From assembly GCA_014191755.1 (NCBI GenBank), contig BJHE01000004.1, forward strand, positions 1 to 50,185: 50,185 nucleotides of DNA. The letters run 5' to 3'. The position numbers and the translations under genes are program-made. Source of the DNA: Cyanobium sp. (GTDB lineage Bacteria; Cyanobacteriota; Cyanobacteriia; PCC-6307; Cyanobiaceae). Below are positions 35,500-44,396 of this stretch, piece by piece. The notes beneath the pieces are model-generated. The model had not been told where the DNA came from, did not search any database, and saw only the letters and a list, made by a program, of their open reading frames with translations. Position 1 is the stretch's first letter; each line of letters begins with the position of its first letter.

Positions 35500-36771
35500 A
35501 TGCTGCCCAGCCGAGCGTCCGTGGTGGTGGCCGGTGGTGGGCCGGCCGGATACATGGCGGCAATCGCGGCGGCCGAGGCCGGTGCCACCGGCCTGTTGAT
35601 TCTCGAAGCCACCCCCGAACCACTCCATAAGGTGCGGATCAGTGGCGGCGGCCGCTGCAATGTGACCCATGCCTGCTGGGATCCCCGCGCCCTGGTGGGT
35701 CACTATCCCCGCGGTGGCCAGGCCCTGCGGGGCCCCTTCTCCCGCTTCGCCACCGGCGACACGGTGGCCTGGTTCGCCGAGCACGGCCTGGAGCTGGTGG
35801 AGGAGGCCGATGGACGCCTGTTCCCCCGCTCCAATCGCTCCAGCTCCGTGGTGGACACTCTGCGGCGGGCAGCCCGAATGGCCGGCGTTCTCAGCGTGGA
35901 GGGCCAGGCCCTGCAGGCTGCCGAAACCCTGGAAGGGGGCGGCTTCCGCCTTCGCCTGCGGGGCGGCGGCCAGCTGCATGCCGATCGCCTGGTGCTCGCC
36001 ACCGGCAGCCACCCCAGCGGGCTGCGGATCGCGGAGGCGCTGGGCCATGGCCGGGTTCCGCCAGTGCCCTCCCTGTTCACCCTTGCCCTGGAGCCCCATC
36101 CGCTGGCTTCCCTGGCCGGGGTGGTGGCCGATCCTGTGGTGCTGGAGCTGGAGCCGCCATCGGCCGCCGTCGTGGCAGTCGAGGGGCGGCGGCGGGGCGA
36201 GCGGCATCGCCAGCGGGGGCCGCTGCTGATCACCCACTGGGGCTTCAGCGGTCCTGCCACCCTGCGCCTCAGCGCCTTCGCCGCCCGCGACCTGCGCCAG
36301 TGGGGCTATCGCGCCCAGCTCCGGATCGACTGGACCGGAGGCCTCGATCCGGCGGAGCTGGAGGCGCGCTTCCGTGCCGTCCGGCTGGAGCAGGCCCGCC
36401 GGCAACTGGGAACGGCCCGTCCCTGGGCTTCGCTGGGACGGCGTCTCTGGCTCCATCTGCTCGAGGCCTGCGAGGTCGATGGAGGCCAACGCTGGGCCGA
36501 TCTGGGGCGGAACCAGCAGCGCGACCTGATGACGGCCCTGCGGGACAGCCGTTATGCGATCAAGGGTCGAGGACCCTTCGGCGAGGAGTTCGTCACGGCT
36601 GGCGGGATTCCACTGGGAGAGGTGAACCTGGCCACGATGGAGAGCCGCCGGCAGGAGGGCTTGTTTCTGGCCGGCGAGATTCTCGATGTGGATGGGGTGA
36701 CCGGTGGTTTCAATTTCCAGCATTGCTGGAGTTCCGGCTGGTTGGCTGGCCAGGCCCTGGCGGGATCCTGA
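35500..36771 (+). CDS. HI0933/BaiN-family FAD-dependent oxidoreductase
   Basis: A 423-residue flavoprotein. VVVAGGGPAGYMAAIAAAEAG near residue 8 is the dinucleotide-binding loop; SGGGRCNVTHACWDP is the signature of the HI0933-like family, and the C-terminal ILDVDGVTGGFNFQHCWSSGW closes the FAD site. Family members include predicted NAD(P)/FAD oxidoreductases, but the substrate is unknown. ATG 35500 is the first start after the divergent dusA start. The gene ends 26 bp from pilC, with a perfect inverted repeat over both stop codons. Confidence 0.9.
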   Translation: MLPSRASVVVAGGGPAGYMAAIAAAEAGATGLLILEATPEPLHKVRISGGGRCNVTHACWDPRALVGHYPRGGQALRGPFSRFATGDTVAWFAEHGLELVEEADGRLFPRSNRSSSVVDTLRRAARMAGVLSVEGQALQAAETLEGGGFRLRLRGGGQLHADRLVLATGSHPSGLRIAEALGHGRVPPVPSLFTLALEPHPLASLAGVVADPVVLELEPPSAAVVAVEGRRRGERHRQRGPLLITHWGFSGPATLRLSAFAARDLRQWGYRAQLRIDWTGGLDPAELEARFRAVRLEQARRQLGTARPWASLGRRLWLHLLEACEVDGGQRWADLGRNQQRDLMTALRDSRYAIKGRGPFGEEFVTAGGIPLGEVNLATMESRRQEGLFLAGEILDVDGVTGGFNFQHCWSSGWLAGQALAGS

Positions 36772-36801
36772 TCGCACCCAGCGGTTCGGCGAAGCGATCA
36801 G
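36768..36801. terminator. inverted repeat across two convergent stop codons
   Basis: CTGATCGC (36768-36775) and GCGATCAG (36794-36801) are a perfect 8-bp inverted repeat with an 18-nt loop. The stop codon of the oxidoreductase lies in one arm and that of pilC in the other. It could serve as a bidirectional terminator, though there are no flanking T-runs. Confidence 0.35.
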
Positions 36802-38039
36802 CGAATGTGTTCAAACACTGAGAACATCGGCATGTACATCGCCAGCAGAATGGATCCCACGATTCCACCCACGAGCACGATCATCAATGGTTCGATCAGG
36901 GAGGTAATTGTTTTGACGGCGGTGCTCACTTCGTCTTCATAGAAATCAGCAACCTTGGAGAGCATGATGTCCATTTCGCCGGTTTCCTCGCCGATGGCCA
37001 GCATGCTCACCATCATTTCCGGAAAGACACGCTTGAGGGCCAGAGCCGTGCTCAACGGCACGCCCTCGCTGATGTCATTGCGGGAATTTCTGATGGCGTC
37101 GCCAACAACGGCATTGTTGGTGGTGTCATGCAGGATTTCCAGCGACATCATGATCGGAACCCCGGCCTTGGAGAGGGAGCTCATGGTGCGGCAGAACTGG
37201 GCCGAAGCCGTTTTCTGAAGCAGGTCACCGAACAACGGCAACTTCAAAAGGGTGCCATCCACCTGGCGGCGTCCCACCGGTGTCGCATTATAACGAGTGA
37301 AGGCGTAGATGGCCAGGATTATTCCGCCAACCAAAAAGATGGAGAATGTGGAGCGCAGCAGCTTGCTCAGGTTGATCATCATCTGCGTGAACACTGGCAA
37401 CTCGGCCCCGAGTTGATCAAAAATTTCAGCGAATGTGGGGATCAGGAAGATGGTCATCCCTAGAAACACCAGAATGGCAATCACGAGCACCGTGATCGGA
37501 TACCCCATGGCGGCTTTCAACTGATTTTGCAAGCGGGCATTTTCCTCCAGGAGTTTGGCCAGGCGCTTCAGGGTTTCGTCCAGCACACCGCCAGCTTCAC
37601 CGGCCTCCACCATGGCGATGCTGAGGTTGTCGAACACCTTGGGCCAGCGGCGCATGGCCGAGCCGAGGCTGCTACCTTGATTAACCTCAGCGGTCATAGC
37701 GGCTAGGGCGCGGCGGAACAGGGCGGATTTCTGCTGCTGATGCATCAGATCAAGGCTGCGCATGATCGGCACGCCGGCATCGACCAAGGCGGAAAGCTTG
37801 TTCGCGAAAAGGGCTTTTTCCTTGACACTAATCCTGCTTTCAAATAGGTGGCCCCACTCAATCGCCTGCGCTGGCTTGTTGGTGAGCACGGGCTTGTTGC
37901 TTTCTTTGCGGACCAGCGTGGCGGGGATAATGCCACGGCTGCGCAGCCCGCGTCGGGCTTCGGCGGGGCTGGAAGCTTCCAGGGTCATTTCCCGCATGCG
38001 GCCGCTGCGGGTGGCGTAGGTCACCAAGAAGGTGGTCAT
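36798..38039 (-). CDS. pilC: type IV pilus inner-membrane platform protein PilC
   Basis: PilC is the platform protein on which the PilB and PilT motors act. The 413-residue protein has the duplicated T2SF/PilC helical domain: LFANKLSALVDAGVPIMRSLDLM in the first and FCRTMSSLSKAGVPIMMSLEIL in the second repeat, each followed by a membrane segment (YPITVLVIAILVFLGMTIFLIP; ITSLIEPLMIVLVGGIVGSILLAMYMPMF at the C terminus). It is 33 bp downstream of pilT, last of pilB-pilT-pilC. ATG 38039. Confidence 0.96.
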   Translation of the reverse strand: MTTFLVTYATRSGRMREMTLEASSPAEARRGLRSRGIIPATLVRKESNKPVLTNKPAQAIEWGHLFESRISVKEKALFANKLSALVDAGVPIMRSLDLMHQQQKSALFRRALAAMTAEVNQGSSLGSAMRRWPKVFDNLSIAMVEAGEAGGVLDETLKRLAKLLEENARLQNQLKAAMGYPITVLVIAILVFLGMTIFLIPTFAEIFDQLGAELPVFTQMMINLSKLLRSTFSIFLVGGIILAIYAFTRYNATPVGRRQVDGTLLKLPLFGDLLQKTASAQFCRTMSSLSKAGVPIMMSLEILHDTTNNAVVGDAIRNSRNDISEGVPLSTALALKRVFPEMMVSMLAIGEETGEMDIMLSKVADFYEDEVSTAVKTITSLIEPLMIVLVGGIVGSILLAMYMPMFSVFEHIR

Positions 38040-38072
38040 CGCTTCAGGGGGCGGGAACGGGGGTCAGGTTGA

Positions 38073-39152
38073 TCAGAGCTGCCCGAGCAGTCTGGATAGC
38101 TCCTCGGGTCGGATGGTCTTCATCATCGCTTCTTCGGCGGTGATTCTGTTGTCTTGAACCAGGTTGGCCAGGGAGCGCTCCAGGGTCTGCATGCCGTATT
38201 GGGCACCGGTCTGAATCAGGGAGTAGAGCTGGGCGGTTTTGCCTTCGCGAATCAGGTTGGCGCAGGCCGGTGTGTTGACCATGATCTCGAGGGCCATCAC
38301 CCGGCCCATGGATCCGGCCACAGGCCGGGTTGTTCTGCACAGGGTCTGGGTGAACACTGCCAGGAGACTGGAGCTCAGCTGAACGCGAATCTGGGTCTGC
38401 TGCCCGGCGGGGAACACATCCACCATCCGGTCCACGGTCTGAGAGGCGGAACTGGTGTGGAGAGTGCCGAAGACCAGGTGGCCTGTTTCGGCGGCTGTGA
38501 TGGCGAGTTGGATGGTTTCCAGGTCGCGAAGTTCACCGACAAGGATCACGTCGGGATCCTCCCGCAGGGCCGCCCGTAGGGCGTTGGCAAAGCTGCGGGT
38601 GTCTTCGTTCACCTCACGCTGATGAATCAGTGACCGATCATTCTGATAGGTGAATTCGATCGGATCTTCGATGGTGAGAATATGTTCAGCGCGGGTGTGG
38701 TTGATGTTGTCGAGCAGGGAGGCTAATGTCGTGGTTTTTCCTGAGCCGGTCGGCCCCGTAACCAGCACCAAGCCCTTGGGTTTGCGGCTCATCTCCTCCA
38801 CCACGGGAGGAAGGCCCAGTTTTTCGATGCCGGGGATGTTGTTGCCGAGGGCCCGCAGGCAGGCGGCATAGCTTCCCTTCTGGCGATAAACATTCACCCT
38901 GAACCGCGACACACCTCTCAATCCATAGGAGCAGTCGAGCTCCCAGGTCTGTTCAAGCTGCTTGCGCTGGGCATTGTTCAGCAGTGAAAAGATAAGCCGG
39001 TTGCAGCTGTCTTCGGTGAGGGTTGTGCCCTGCCGGATCGGACGCAGCTGCCCATTGAAACGGCCGTATGGAGGGTGACCGGTGGCGAGATGGAGGTCAC
39101 TGCCGCCATCCTTAACCAGGTCGGTCATTAGATCTTCAATGGTGAAATCCAT
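38073..39152 (-). CDS. pilT: type IV pilus retraction ATPase PilT
   Basis: PilT is the hexameric ATPase that depolymerises the pilus, driving twitching and DNA uptake. The 359-residue protein shows Walker A GPTGSGKTTT near residue 131, the Asp box TIEDPIEFTY, Walker B VILVGELRD, the His box HLVFGTLHTSSAS, and the N-terminal SDLHLATGHPPYGRFNG. ATG 39152 lies 3 bp after the pilB stop, so translation is probably coupled. Confidence 0.96.
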   Translation of the reverse strand: MDFTIEDLMTDLVKDGGSDLHLATGHPPYGRFNGQLRPIRQGTTLTEDSCNRLIFSLLNNAQRKQLEQTWELDCSYGLRGVSRFRVNVYRQKGSYAACLRALGNNIPGIEKLGLPPVVEEMSRKPKGLVLVTGPTGSGKTTTLASLLDNINHTRAEHILTIEDPIEFTYQNDRSLIHQREVNEDTRSFANALRAALREDPDVILVGELRDLETIQLAITAAETGHLVFGTLHTSSASQTVDRMVDVFPAGQQTQIRVQLSSSLLAVFTQTLCRTTRPVAGSMGRVMALEIMVNTPACANLIREGKTAQLYSLIQTGAQYGMQTLERSLANLVQDNRITAEEAMMKTIRPEELSRLLGQL

Positions 39153-39155
39153 GCT

Positions 39156-40586
39156 CTACATGCGCACCCGCAGACAGTAAGGGCATTCCAGCCATTCGTC
39201 CTGAAGGCCGGCTCCGCATCCCTTGCAGGTGAGGGTGCTAAGGGCGCGGGCCCGCCGCTCGGATTCCAGGCCGCTGTCGGTGAGCAGCATCCGCTCCACC
39301 TCGTCGAGGCTGGTGAGCCCCTGGCGCACCAGATCGAGGCCGTAGCCGAGCAGGGTCTTCATGCCGGAATCGAGGGCCAAGCGCCGCAGCTCTTGGGTGC
39401 TGGCCCGCTTCGCCACGGAGGAGGAGAGGGTCTCGGTCATGGTGAGAACCTCGTAAACACCAACTCTTCCCGAATAACCCCTGCCCTGGCAGGAGGGGCA
39501 GGTCCCTTCGCTGCCGGGAGGCACGATGCAGCCCCGGTAGAAGGTGATCAGGGATTCGTTGCTGGCCACCAGGCCGAAGCGCGCCAGTTCTTCCGTGCTG
39601 GGGTGATGGGCTACGCGACAATCGGCGCAAAGTCGCCTTACCAGGCGCTGGGAGACCACCCCAAGCAGGGAGGCACTGACCAGGAAGGGTTCCACCCCCA
39701 TCTCATCGAGCCGGGCAAAGGCGCTCACGGCGTCGTTGCAGTGGAGGGTGGTGAGCACGAGGTGGCCGGTGAGGGCCGCCTCGATGGCCGTGCGGGCGGT
39801 TTCCAGGTCGCGCGTTTCACCCACCAGCAGCACATCGGGGTCCTGGCGCATGAAGGCCCGCAGGGCGGTGCTGAAGTCGAGGCCCTTGTCCCGGTTCACC
39901 TGGGTTTGGGTGATTCCCTTGAGGGTGTATTCGATCGGATCTTCCACCGTGGAGATGTTGATCCCCGGGTTGTTCCGCTCCGCCAGCAGGGCGTAGAGCG
40001 TGGTGGATTTGCCAGATCCGGTCGGACCGGTCACCAGAATCATGCCGAACGGTTTGCTGCCGATTTCGCGCACGCCAGCCCGGGCCAGGGGGTCGGTGAT
40101 CAGGGTGTCGAGTCCAAGCTGGGTGGCGCCGCTGTCCAGCAGCCGGAGCACGACCTTTTCGCCGTGGCGGCTCGGCAGGGTGCTCACCCTGAAATCCATG
40201 GTGCGGCCTCGGAACCCTCGCCGGATCCGTCCGTCCTGGGGCAGCCGGCGTTCGGCGATATCCAGGTCAGCCATGATCTTTAGCCGGGAGGTTACCGCCG
40301 GGATCAGGGTCTTGGGCAGGGTCTCGACCGAGCGGAGCACGCCGTCCTGGCGGAAGCGGATCAGCAGGCCGTTTTCCTGGGGTTCCACGTGGATGTCGCT
40401 CACGCTGTTGGTGAGCGCCTCGATCAGGATCCGATCCACCAGGCTCAGCACCGGGGAAAGGGTTTCTTGGCGGCTACTGGCTTCGAGATCCTCGTTGCCG
40501 ATCGGATCTTCTGAGGTGTTGGCCGCCACGCTCAGATCGATGCCCGCGAAGAGGGAGTTTTCTCGATCGTTGGCGCGGGCCTGCAT
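39156..40586 (-). CDS. pilB: type IV pilus assembly ATPase PilB, short form with C-terminal zinc ribbon
   Basis: PilB powers pilus extension. This 476-residue protein keeps the second N-terminal domain and the ATPase core: SDIHVEPQENGLLIRFRQDG, Walker A GPTGSGKSTT, TVEDPIEYTL, Walker B VLLVGETRD, the His box HLVLTTLHCND, and the tetracysteine zinc site CADC ... CPSCQGRGYSGR. It lacks the first N-terminal (MshEN) domain of the 600-plus-residue cyanobacterial PilB. It gains a C-terminal zinc ribbon, TCKGCGAGLQDEWLECPYC, in the last 25 residues. ATG 40586 is the only reasonable start; the 299 bp to divergent grpE leave no room for the missing domain. It is first in pilB-pilT-pilC. Confidence 0.93.
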   Translation of the reverse strand: MQARANDRENSLFAGIDLSVAANTSEDPIGNEDLEASSRQETLSPVLSLVDRILIEALTNSVSDIHVEPQENGLLIRFRQDGVLRSVETLPKTLIPAVTSRLKIMADLDIAERRLPQDGRIRRGFRGRTMDFRVSTLPSRHGEKVVLRLLDSGATQLGLDTLITDPLARAGVREIGSKPFGMILVTGPTGSGKSTTLYALLAERNNPGINISTVEDPIEYTLKGITQTQVNRDKGLDFSTALRAFMRQDPDVLLVGETRDLETARTAIEAALTGHLVLTTLHCNDAVSAFARLDEMGVEPFLVSASLLGVVSQRLVRRLCADCRVAHHPSTEELARFGLVASNESLITFYRGCIVPPGSEGTCPSCQGRGYSGRVGVYEVLTMTETLSSSVAKRASTQELRRLALDSGMKTLLGYGLDLVRQGLTSLDEVERMLLTDSGLESERRARALSTLTCKGCGAGLQDEWLECPYCLRVRM

Positions 40587-40885
40587 CTCGGTGCCGGTGA
40601 TGGTGGGTGGGGCTGATCGTGCCTGGGGTTCGCCCCTGGTTGGGCCTGAGATCGGAACGGAACTTGGCCTGGAGGGTCTAGGAGCGGATCGGAGCCGGAG
40701 CCCGTCTGCCGGGGGTGATTCGTAACACTAATTTGAATGCTGGTTTGAATGCTGGTGGCTCTCCCTGTAGTGGGTTGGGAAATCCGGGCGCCTTCGCCGG
40801 GTTGCCGAGGTGCGGGCTTCCGCCGCTTGTGGGGGGGTGGCCCGGCGCAGCAACATGAATGAATCGAAACGCATGTCCTGCAAGC
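40587..40885. promoter_or_regulatory. divergent pilB/grpE control region with 12-bp tandem repeat
   Basis: About 300 bp without a gene between divergent pilB and grpE. TTTGAATGCTGG occurs twice in tandem (40732-40743, 40744-40755), directly after an AT-rich patch (CGTAACACTAATTT). No CIRCE (HrcA) palindrome was seen although grpE-dnaJ follow. Promoters for both operons must lie here but cannot be placed with confidence. Confidence 0.5.
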
Positions 40886-41635
40886 ATGAGCGGCGACCCC
40901 ACCCAGGCCGGCGGTGCCGGTAGTGAAGTCCAGGAGCCTTCCGGGCAGGTCCCGGCGTCCAGCGTTCCGGCTGCGGCGGAGGCGGTTCCATCCCAGGAGA
41001 TTGGTGGGGTGGCCGGTTCCGATCAAGGAGGCGCCTCCCCGCAGTCTCCGGCGGTGGCTGTTGATCCGGTGCCCGATCAGGTGTCGGCGGAGCTCGGGGC
41101 CGAAGCCGGCGCTCCCTCCCGACTGCAGGCGCTGGAGTCCGAGCTTGCTTCCCTGCGGGTAGAACACCAGACGCTGCGCGATCAGTACATGCGGATCGCC
41201 GCCGATTTCGACAACTTCCGCAAGCGCCAGAGCCGCGACCAGGAGGATCTGCGCGTTCAGATCGCCTGCAACACCCTCAGCGAGATCCTGCCGGTGGTCG
41301 ACAACTTCGATCGGGCTCGCCAGCAGCTCAATCCCCAGACGGAGGAGGCCCAGAGCCTGCATCGCAGCTACCAGGGCCTCTACCGCCAGCTCGTGGATGT
41401 GTTCAAGCAACTGGGCGTTTCGCCGATGCGGGTGGAGGGCGAACCGTTCGATCCGACCCTGCATGAGGCCGTGCTGCGCGAACCGAGCCAGCACCATCCC
41501 GAGGATGTGGTGATTGAGGAGCTGCAGCGGGGCTACCACCTCCATGGCCGCGTCCTGCGCCACGCCTTGGTGAAGGTGTCGATGGGTCCGGGGCCTGACG
41601 GCACGGTTGCTTCCGCCGAGGAGCAGGCCGGCTGA
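40886..41635 (+). CDS. grpE: nucleotide exchange factor GrpE
   Basis: GrpE is the co-chaperone that releases ADP from DnaK. The protein is 249 residues: an N-terminal Ala/Pro/Gln-rich acidic leader of about 75 residues, a long helix ([36 protein letters not shown]) that forms the dimer stalk, and the C-terminal beta-domain ([35 protein letters not shown]). ATG 40886 is preferred over ATG 40859, nine codons upstream. Its TGA shares one base with the dnaJ ATG. Confidence 0.95.
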   Translation: MSGDPTQAGGAGSEVQEPSGQVPASSVPAAAEAVPSQEIGGVAGSDQGGASPQSPAVAVDPVPDQVSAELGAEAGAPSRLQALESELASLRVEHQTLRDQYMRIAADFDNFRKRQSRDQEDLRVQIACNTLSEILPVVDNFDRARQQLNPQTEEAQSLHRSYQGLYRQLVDVFKQLGVSPMRVEGEPFDPTLHEAVLREPSQHHPEDVVIEELQRGYHLHGRVLRHALVKVSMGPGPDGTVASAEEQAG

Positions 41636-42753
41636 TGGCCGACTTTTACGCCCAGTTGGGGGTCGGTCGCGACGCCGACGCGGACACCATCAAGCGGGCT
41701 TACCGCCGTCTGGCCCGCCAATACCACCCGGATGTGAACAAGGATCCCGGGGCGGAGGACCGTTTCAAGGAGATCGGCCGGGCCTACGAGGTGCTCAGCG
41801 ACCCCCAGACCAAGGCCCGTTTCGACCAGTTCGGTGAGGCCGGTCTCGGGGGTGGGGGCGGCGCGCCCGACATGGGCGATATGGGCGGCTTCGCCGATCT
41901 GTTCGAAACCTTCTTCAGCGGCTTCGGCGGTGCCGCCGCTGGCGGCCCCCGCCGCCGGGGCCCGCGCCAGGGCGACGATCTTCGCCTCGACCTCACGATC
42001 GACTTCAGCGAGGCCGTGTTCGGGGTGGAGAAGGAGGTTCAACTGCGCCACCTGGAAACCTGCGGCACCTGCAGCGGTTCCGGCGCCAAGGCCGGCAGTG
42101 GTCCCACCACCTGCGGCACCTGTTCCGGCGCCGGCCAGGTGCGGCGGGCCACCCGTACGCCCTTCGGCAGCTTCACCCAGGTGGCCCCCTGTCCCACCTG
42201 CGAGGGCACCGGCCAGACCATCGCCGACCCCTGCGTCGCCTGCCAAGGCCAGGGTCTGCAGCAGGTGACCAAGAAGCTACGCATTAACATTCCCGGCGGC
42301 GTTGACACCGGCACGCGCCTGCGGGTGGCCAACGAGGGCAATGCCGGTCAGCGGGGCGGATCCCCCGGCGACCTCTACGTGTTCCTCGGGGTGCGGGCCC
42401 ACCCTGAATTGCGCCGGGAGGGCACCACCATCCTCTCGGAGCTGCCCATTAGCTATCTGCAGGCCATCCTGGGCGACACCATTGAGGTGGAGACTGTGGA
42501 CGGCAAGGAATCCTTGGAGATTCCGCCCGGCACCCAGCCCGGTGCAGTGATAACCCTCAAGGGCAAGGGGGTGCCGCGGCTGGGTAACCCCGTGGCCCGC
42601 GGCAACCACCAGTTCACCGCGAAGGTGCACGTGCCCACCCGGCTCAGCGGCGAGGAGCGCCAGCTGTTGGAGCAGCTCGCAGGCCATCACAGTCGCAAGG
42701 ATCAGAAGCCTCCCCACAAGAGCGGTCTGTTCGGCGGCCTGTTCGGCGGTTGA
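41635..42753 (+). CDS. dnaJ: chaperone DnaJ (type I)
   Basis: DnaJ is the co-chaperone that stimulates DnaK ATP hydrolysis. The 372-residue type I protein has a J-domain with HPD (QYHPDVNKD) near residue 34, a Gly-rich segment ([15 protein letters not shown]), then four CxxCxGxG zinc repeats between about 142 and 205 ([32 protein letters not shown]), and the C-terminal substrate-binding domain ([20 protein letters not shown]). It overlaps grpE by one base and is followed directly by the TusA-family gene. Confidence 0.96.
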   Translation: MADFYAQLGVGRDADADTIKRAYRRLARQYHPDVNKDPGAEDRFKEIGRAYEVLSDPQTKARFDQFGEAGLGGGGGAPDMGDMGGFADLFETFFSGFGGAAAGGPRRRGPRQGDDLRLDLTIDFSEAVFGVEKEVQLRHLETCGTCSGSGAKAGSGPTTCGTCSGAGQVRRATRTPFGSFTQVAPCPTCEGTGQTIADPCVACQGQGLQQVTKKLRINIPGGVDTGTRLRVANEGNAGQRGGSPGDLYVFLGVRAHPELRREGTTILSELPISYLQAILGDTIEVETVDGKESLEIPPGTQPGAVITLKGKGVPRLGNPVARGNHQFTAKVHVPTRLSGEERQLLEQLAGHHSRKDQKPPHKSGLFGGLFGG

Positions 42754-42758
42754 GCGCG

Positions 42759-42992
42759 ATGGAGGAGGCGCACCTCGATCTGCGCGGCACCCCCTGCCCG
42801 CTCAACTATGTGCGCGCCCGCCTAGCCATTGAGAAGGTGCCTGAGGGGGGGCATCTTCTCCTGGATCTCGATGCCGGAGAGCCCGAGCACATGGTGGCGG
42901 AGGGCCTTCGCGGCGATGGTCACGACGTGGAGCGGATCGAGATCGGTGATGCAGGCTCTGCTGGGGTGCGGTTGCGAATCCGTCGTGGTTGA
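42759..42992 (+). CDS. TusA/SirA-family sulfurtransferase
   Basis: A 77-residue protein of the TusA/SirA/YeeD family, which pass sulfur through a conserved N-terminal cysteine. The motif DLRGTPCPLNYVRARLAIEKV near residue 8 has the CPxx core, and the fold is two-layer alpha/beta. ATG 42759 is given; a TTG at 42750 overlapping the dnaJ stop is the other possibility. The gene lies between dnaJ and rsgA, its picocyanobacterial position. The acceptor is not predictable. Confidence 0.85.
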   Translation: MEEAHLDLRGTPCPLNYVRARLAIEKVPEGGHLLLDLDAGEPEHMVAEGLRGDGHDVERIEIGDAGSAGVRLRIRRG

Positions 42993-44070
42993 GTCCCCGG
43001 GGGCTTCCCAGCCATACCGGCCCGGCCCAGCCGATGCCGGCCGGGCCTCCGGACGGGTGGTGGCTCTGCAGGCCAATTACTGCCGGGTCGAGCTCGATGC
43101 TCCCGGCCCGGAAGGATGCCGCCGGCTTCTCTGCACGCGTCGCAGCCGCCTCGACCATGAGGGCCTTCAGGTGTGGGTGGGGGATCGGGTGCGGCTGGAG
43201 GGCATCGACTGGACTGCCGGCCGCGCCGCCGTGGCCCAGCTGGAGCCCCGCCGCAACTTGCTGCAGCGTCCCGCCGTGGCCAATGTGGATCGGGTGGTTG
43301 TGGTTGCCGCGTTGGCGGAACCCGACCTCGATCCGCTGCAACTCACCCGTTTCCTGGTGGCCGCCGAGGGCAGCGGCGCCGCAGTGGACCTGGTGCTCGG
43401 CAAAGCGGATCTGGTGGCGGAGCTGGCCCTGCGGCAGGCTTGCGCTGACTTCGAAGCCTGGGGTTATCCGGTCTTTCCCCTCTCGACCCGCACCGGTCTG
43501 GGGCTTGCCGCCCTCCGGCATCACCTGCGGTCTGCGGCGGGCATCACGGTGCTGTGCGGACCATCCGGAGCCGGCAAGAGCAGTCTGCTGAATGCCTTGA
43601 TTCCTGATCTTGATCTGCGGGTCGCGGCCGTCTCCGGAAGGCTGCAGCGTGGCCGCCACACCACCCGCCATGTGGAGTTGTTTGCAATGCCATCGGAGCC
43701 GGCGGCCGCGGATGCCCTCGCCTTGTTCCCTGTCGCCGCCGCCTTGGTGGCCGACACTCCCGGATTCAACCGGCCGGAGCTTCCCTCCGACCCGGTGGTG
43801 CTGGCACAGGCTTTCCCTGAGATCCGGCAGCGTCTGGCCCTTGGCCTCTGTCGTTTCCGGAATTGCCGTCATCTGGGGGATCTGGGCTGCGCCATGGGCA
43901 CCGACTGGCCACGCTTTTCTCTATATCGCCAGTGTCTGGAGGAGGTGGAAGCCATCGCTTCAGTCCCTTCCCGCGTGGCCACCACCACCCGGCGCCGGAC
44001 CTCCCGACGCCAGACCAGCCAGGGCCTCAGCCGCCCAGGCCGGGAAGATTCAGATCCAGACCACCCGTGA
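42985..44070 (+). CDS. rsgA: ribosome small subunit-dependent GTPase RsgA
   Basis: RsgA is a circularly permuted GTPase that checks 30S maturation. The 361-residue protein has an OB-fold domain at the N terminus ([15 protein letters not shown]), then G motifs in permuted order: LVLGKADLV (G4), [14 protein letters not shown] (G1), [10 protein letters not shown] (G3), and a C-terminal zinc knuckle [16 protein letters not shown]. The C-terminal tail is basic ([14 protein letters not shown]). GTG 42985 overlaps the TusA gene by 8 bp; ATG 42949 is an alternative. Its 3' end overlaps the convergent ybaB gene by 44 bp. Confidence 0.94.
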   Translation: MVESPGASQPYRPGPADAGRASGRVVALQANYCRVELDAPGPEGCRRLLCTRRSRLDHEGLQVWVGDRVRLEGIDWTAGRAAVAQLEPRRNLLQRPAVANVDRVVVVAALAEPDLDPLQLTRFLVAAEGSGAAVDLVLGKADLVAELALRQACADFEAWGYPVFPLSTRTGLGLAALRHHLRSAAGITVLCGPSGAGKSSLLNALIPDLDLRVAAVSGRLQRGRHTTRHVELFAMPSEPAAADALALFPVAAALVADTPGFNRPELPSDPVVLAQAFPEIRQRLALGLCRFRNCRHLGDLGCAMGTDWPRFSLYRQCLEEVEAIASVPSRVATTTRRRTSRRQTSQGLSRPGREDSDPDHP

Positions 44071-44368
44071 GGTCATCCATCCGTTCCCGCATCGTGCTGG
44101 TGGAGGTTTCGTAGGCGTTCTTGAGGGCTTCGTACACAGCCGTTTCCACCGTGCTCACCGGCTGGCTGAGCAGGGCTGGATCTAGCGACACCTTGAGGGG
44201 TTGCTGGTTCCCCGAGAGCCACACCTTGGCTAAGCCGTCGGAGCTGGACCCCTCAATCTCCATCGCATCGAGATCTTCCTGCAGTTTTTGAGCATCCTGC
44301 TGAATCTGCTGGGCCTTGCGGAAGGCCTCGGTGAGCTGACCAAAGTTGGGGAGTCCGAAGCCGGCCAC
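44027..44368 (-). CDS. YbaB/EbfC family nucleoid-associated protein
   Basis: A 113-residue DNA-binding protein of the YbaB/EbfC family. The middle part ([28 protein letters not shown]) is the long helix of the dimer, and [19 protein letters not shown] with the end [20 protein letters not shown] are typical. ATG 44368 gives [10 protein letters not shown]. The last 14 codons overlap rsgA on the opposite strand. It lies 28 bp downstream of murB and is likely in the murC-murB-ybaB unit. Confidence 0.92.
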   Translation of the reverse strand: MAGFGLPNFGQLTEAFRKAQQIQQDAQKLQEDLDAMEIEGSSSDGLAKVWLSGNQQPLKVSLDPALLSQPVSTVETAVYEALKNAYETSTSTMRERMDDLTGGLDLNLPGLGG

Positions 44369-44396
44369 GTCGCATTGCAGGAGGTGTAAAGGGAGG

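Noticed and set aside
35494..36777. Long N-terminal extension of dusA
   Set aside because: It is antisense to the FAD oxidoreductase; DusA begins exactly at 35493 with the family N terminus.
40587..40885. CIRCE heat-shock operator before grpE
   Set aside because: No TTAGCACTC-N9-GAGTGCTAA-like palindrome is present; CACTAAT alone is not enough.
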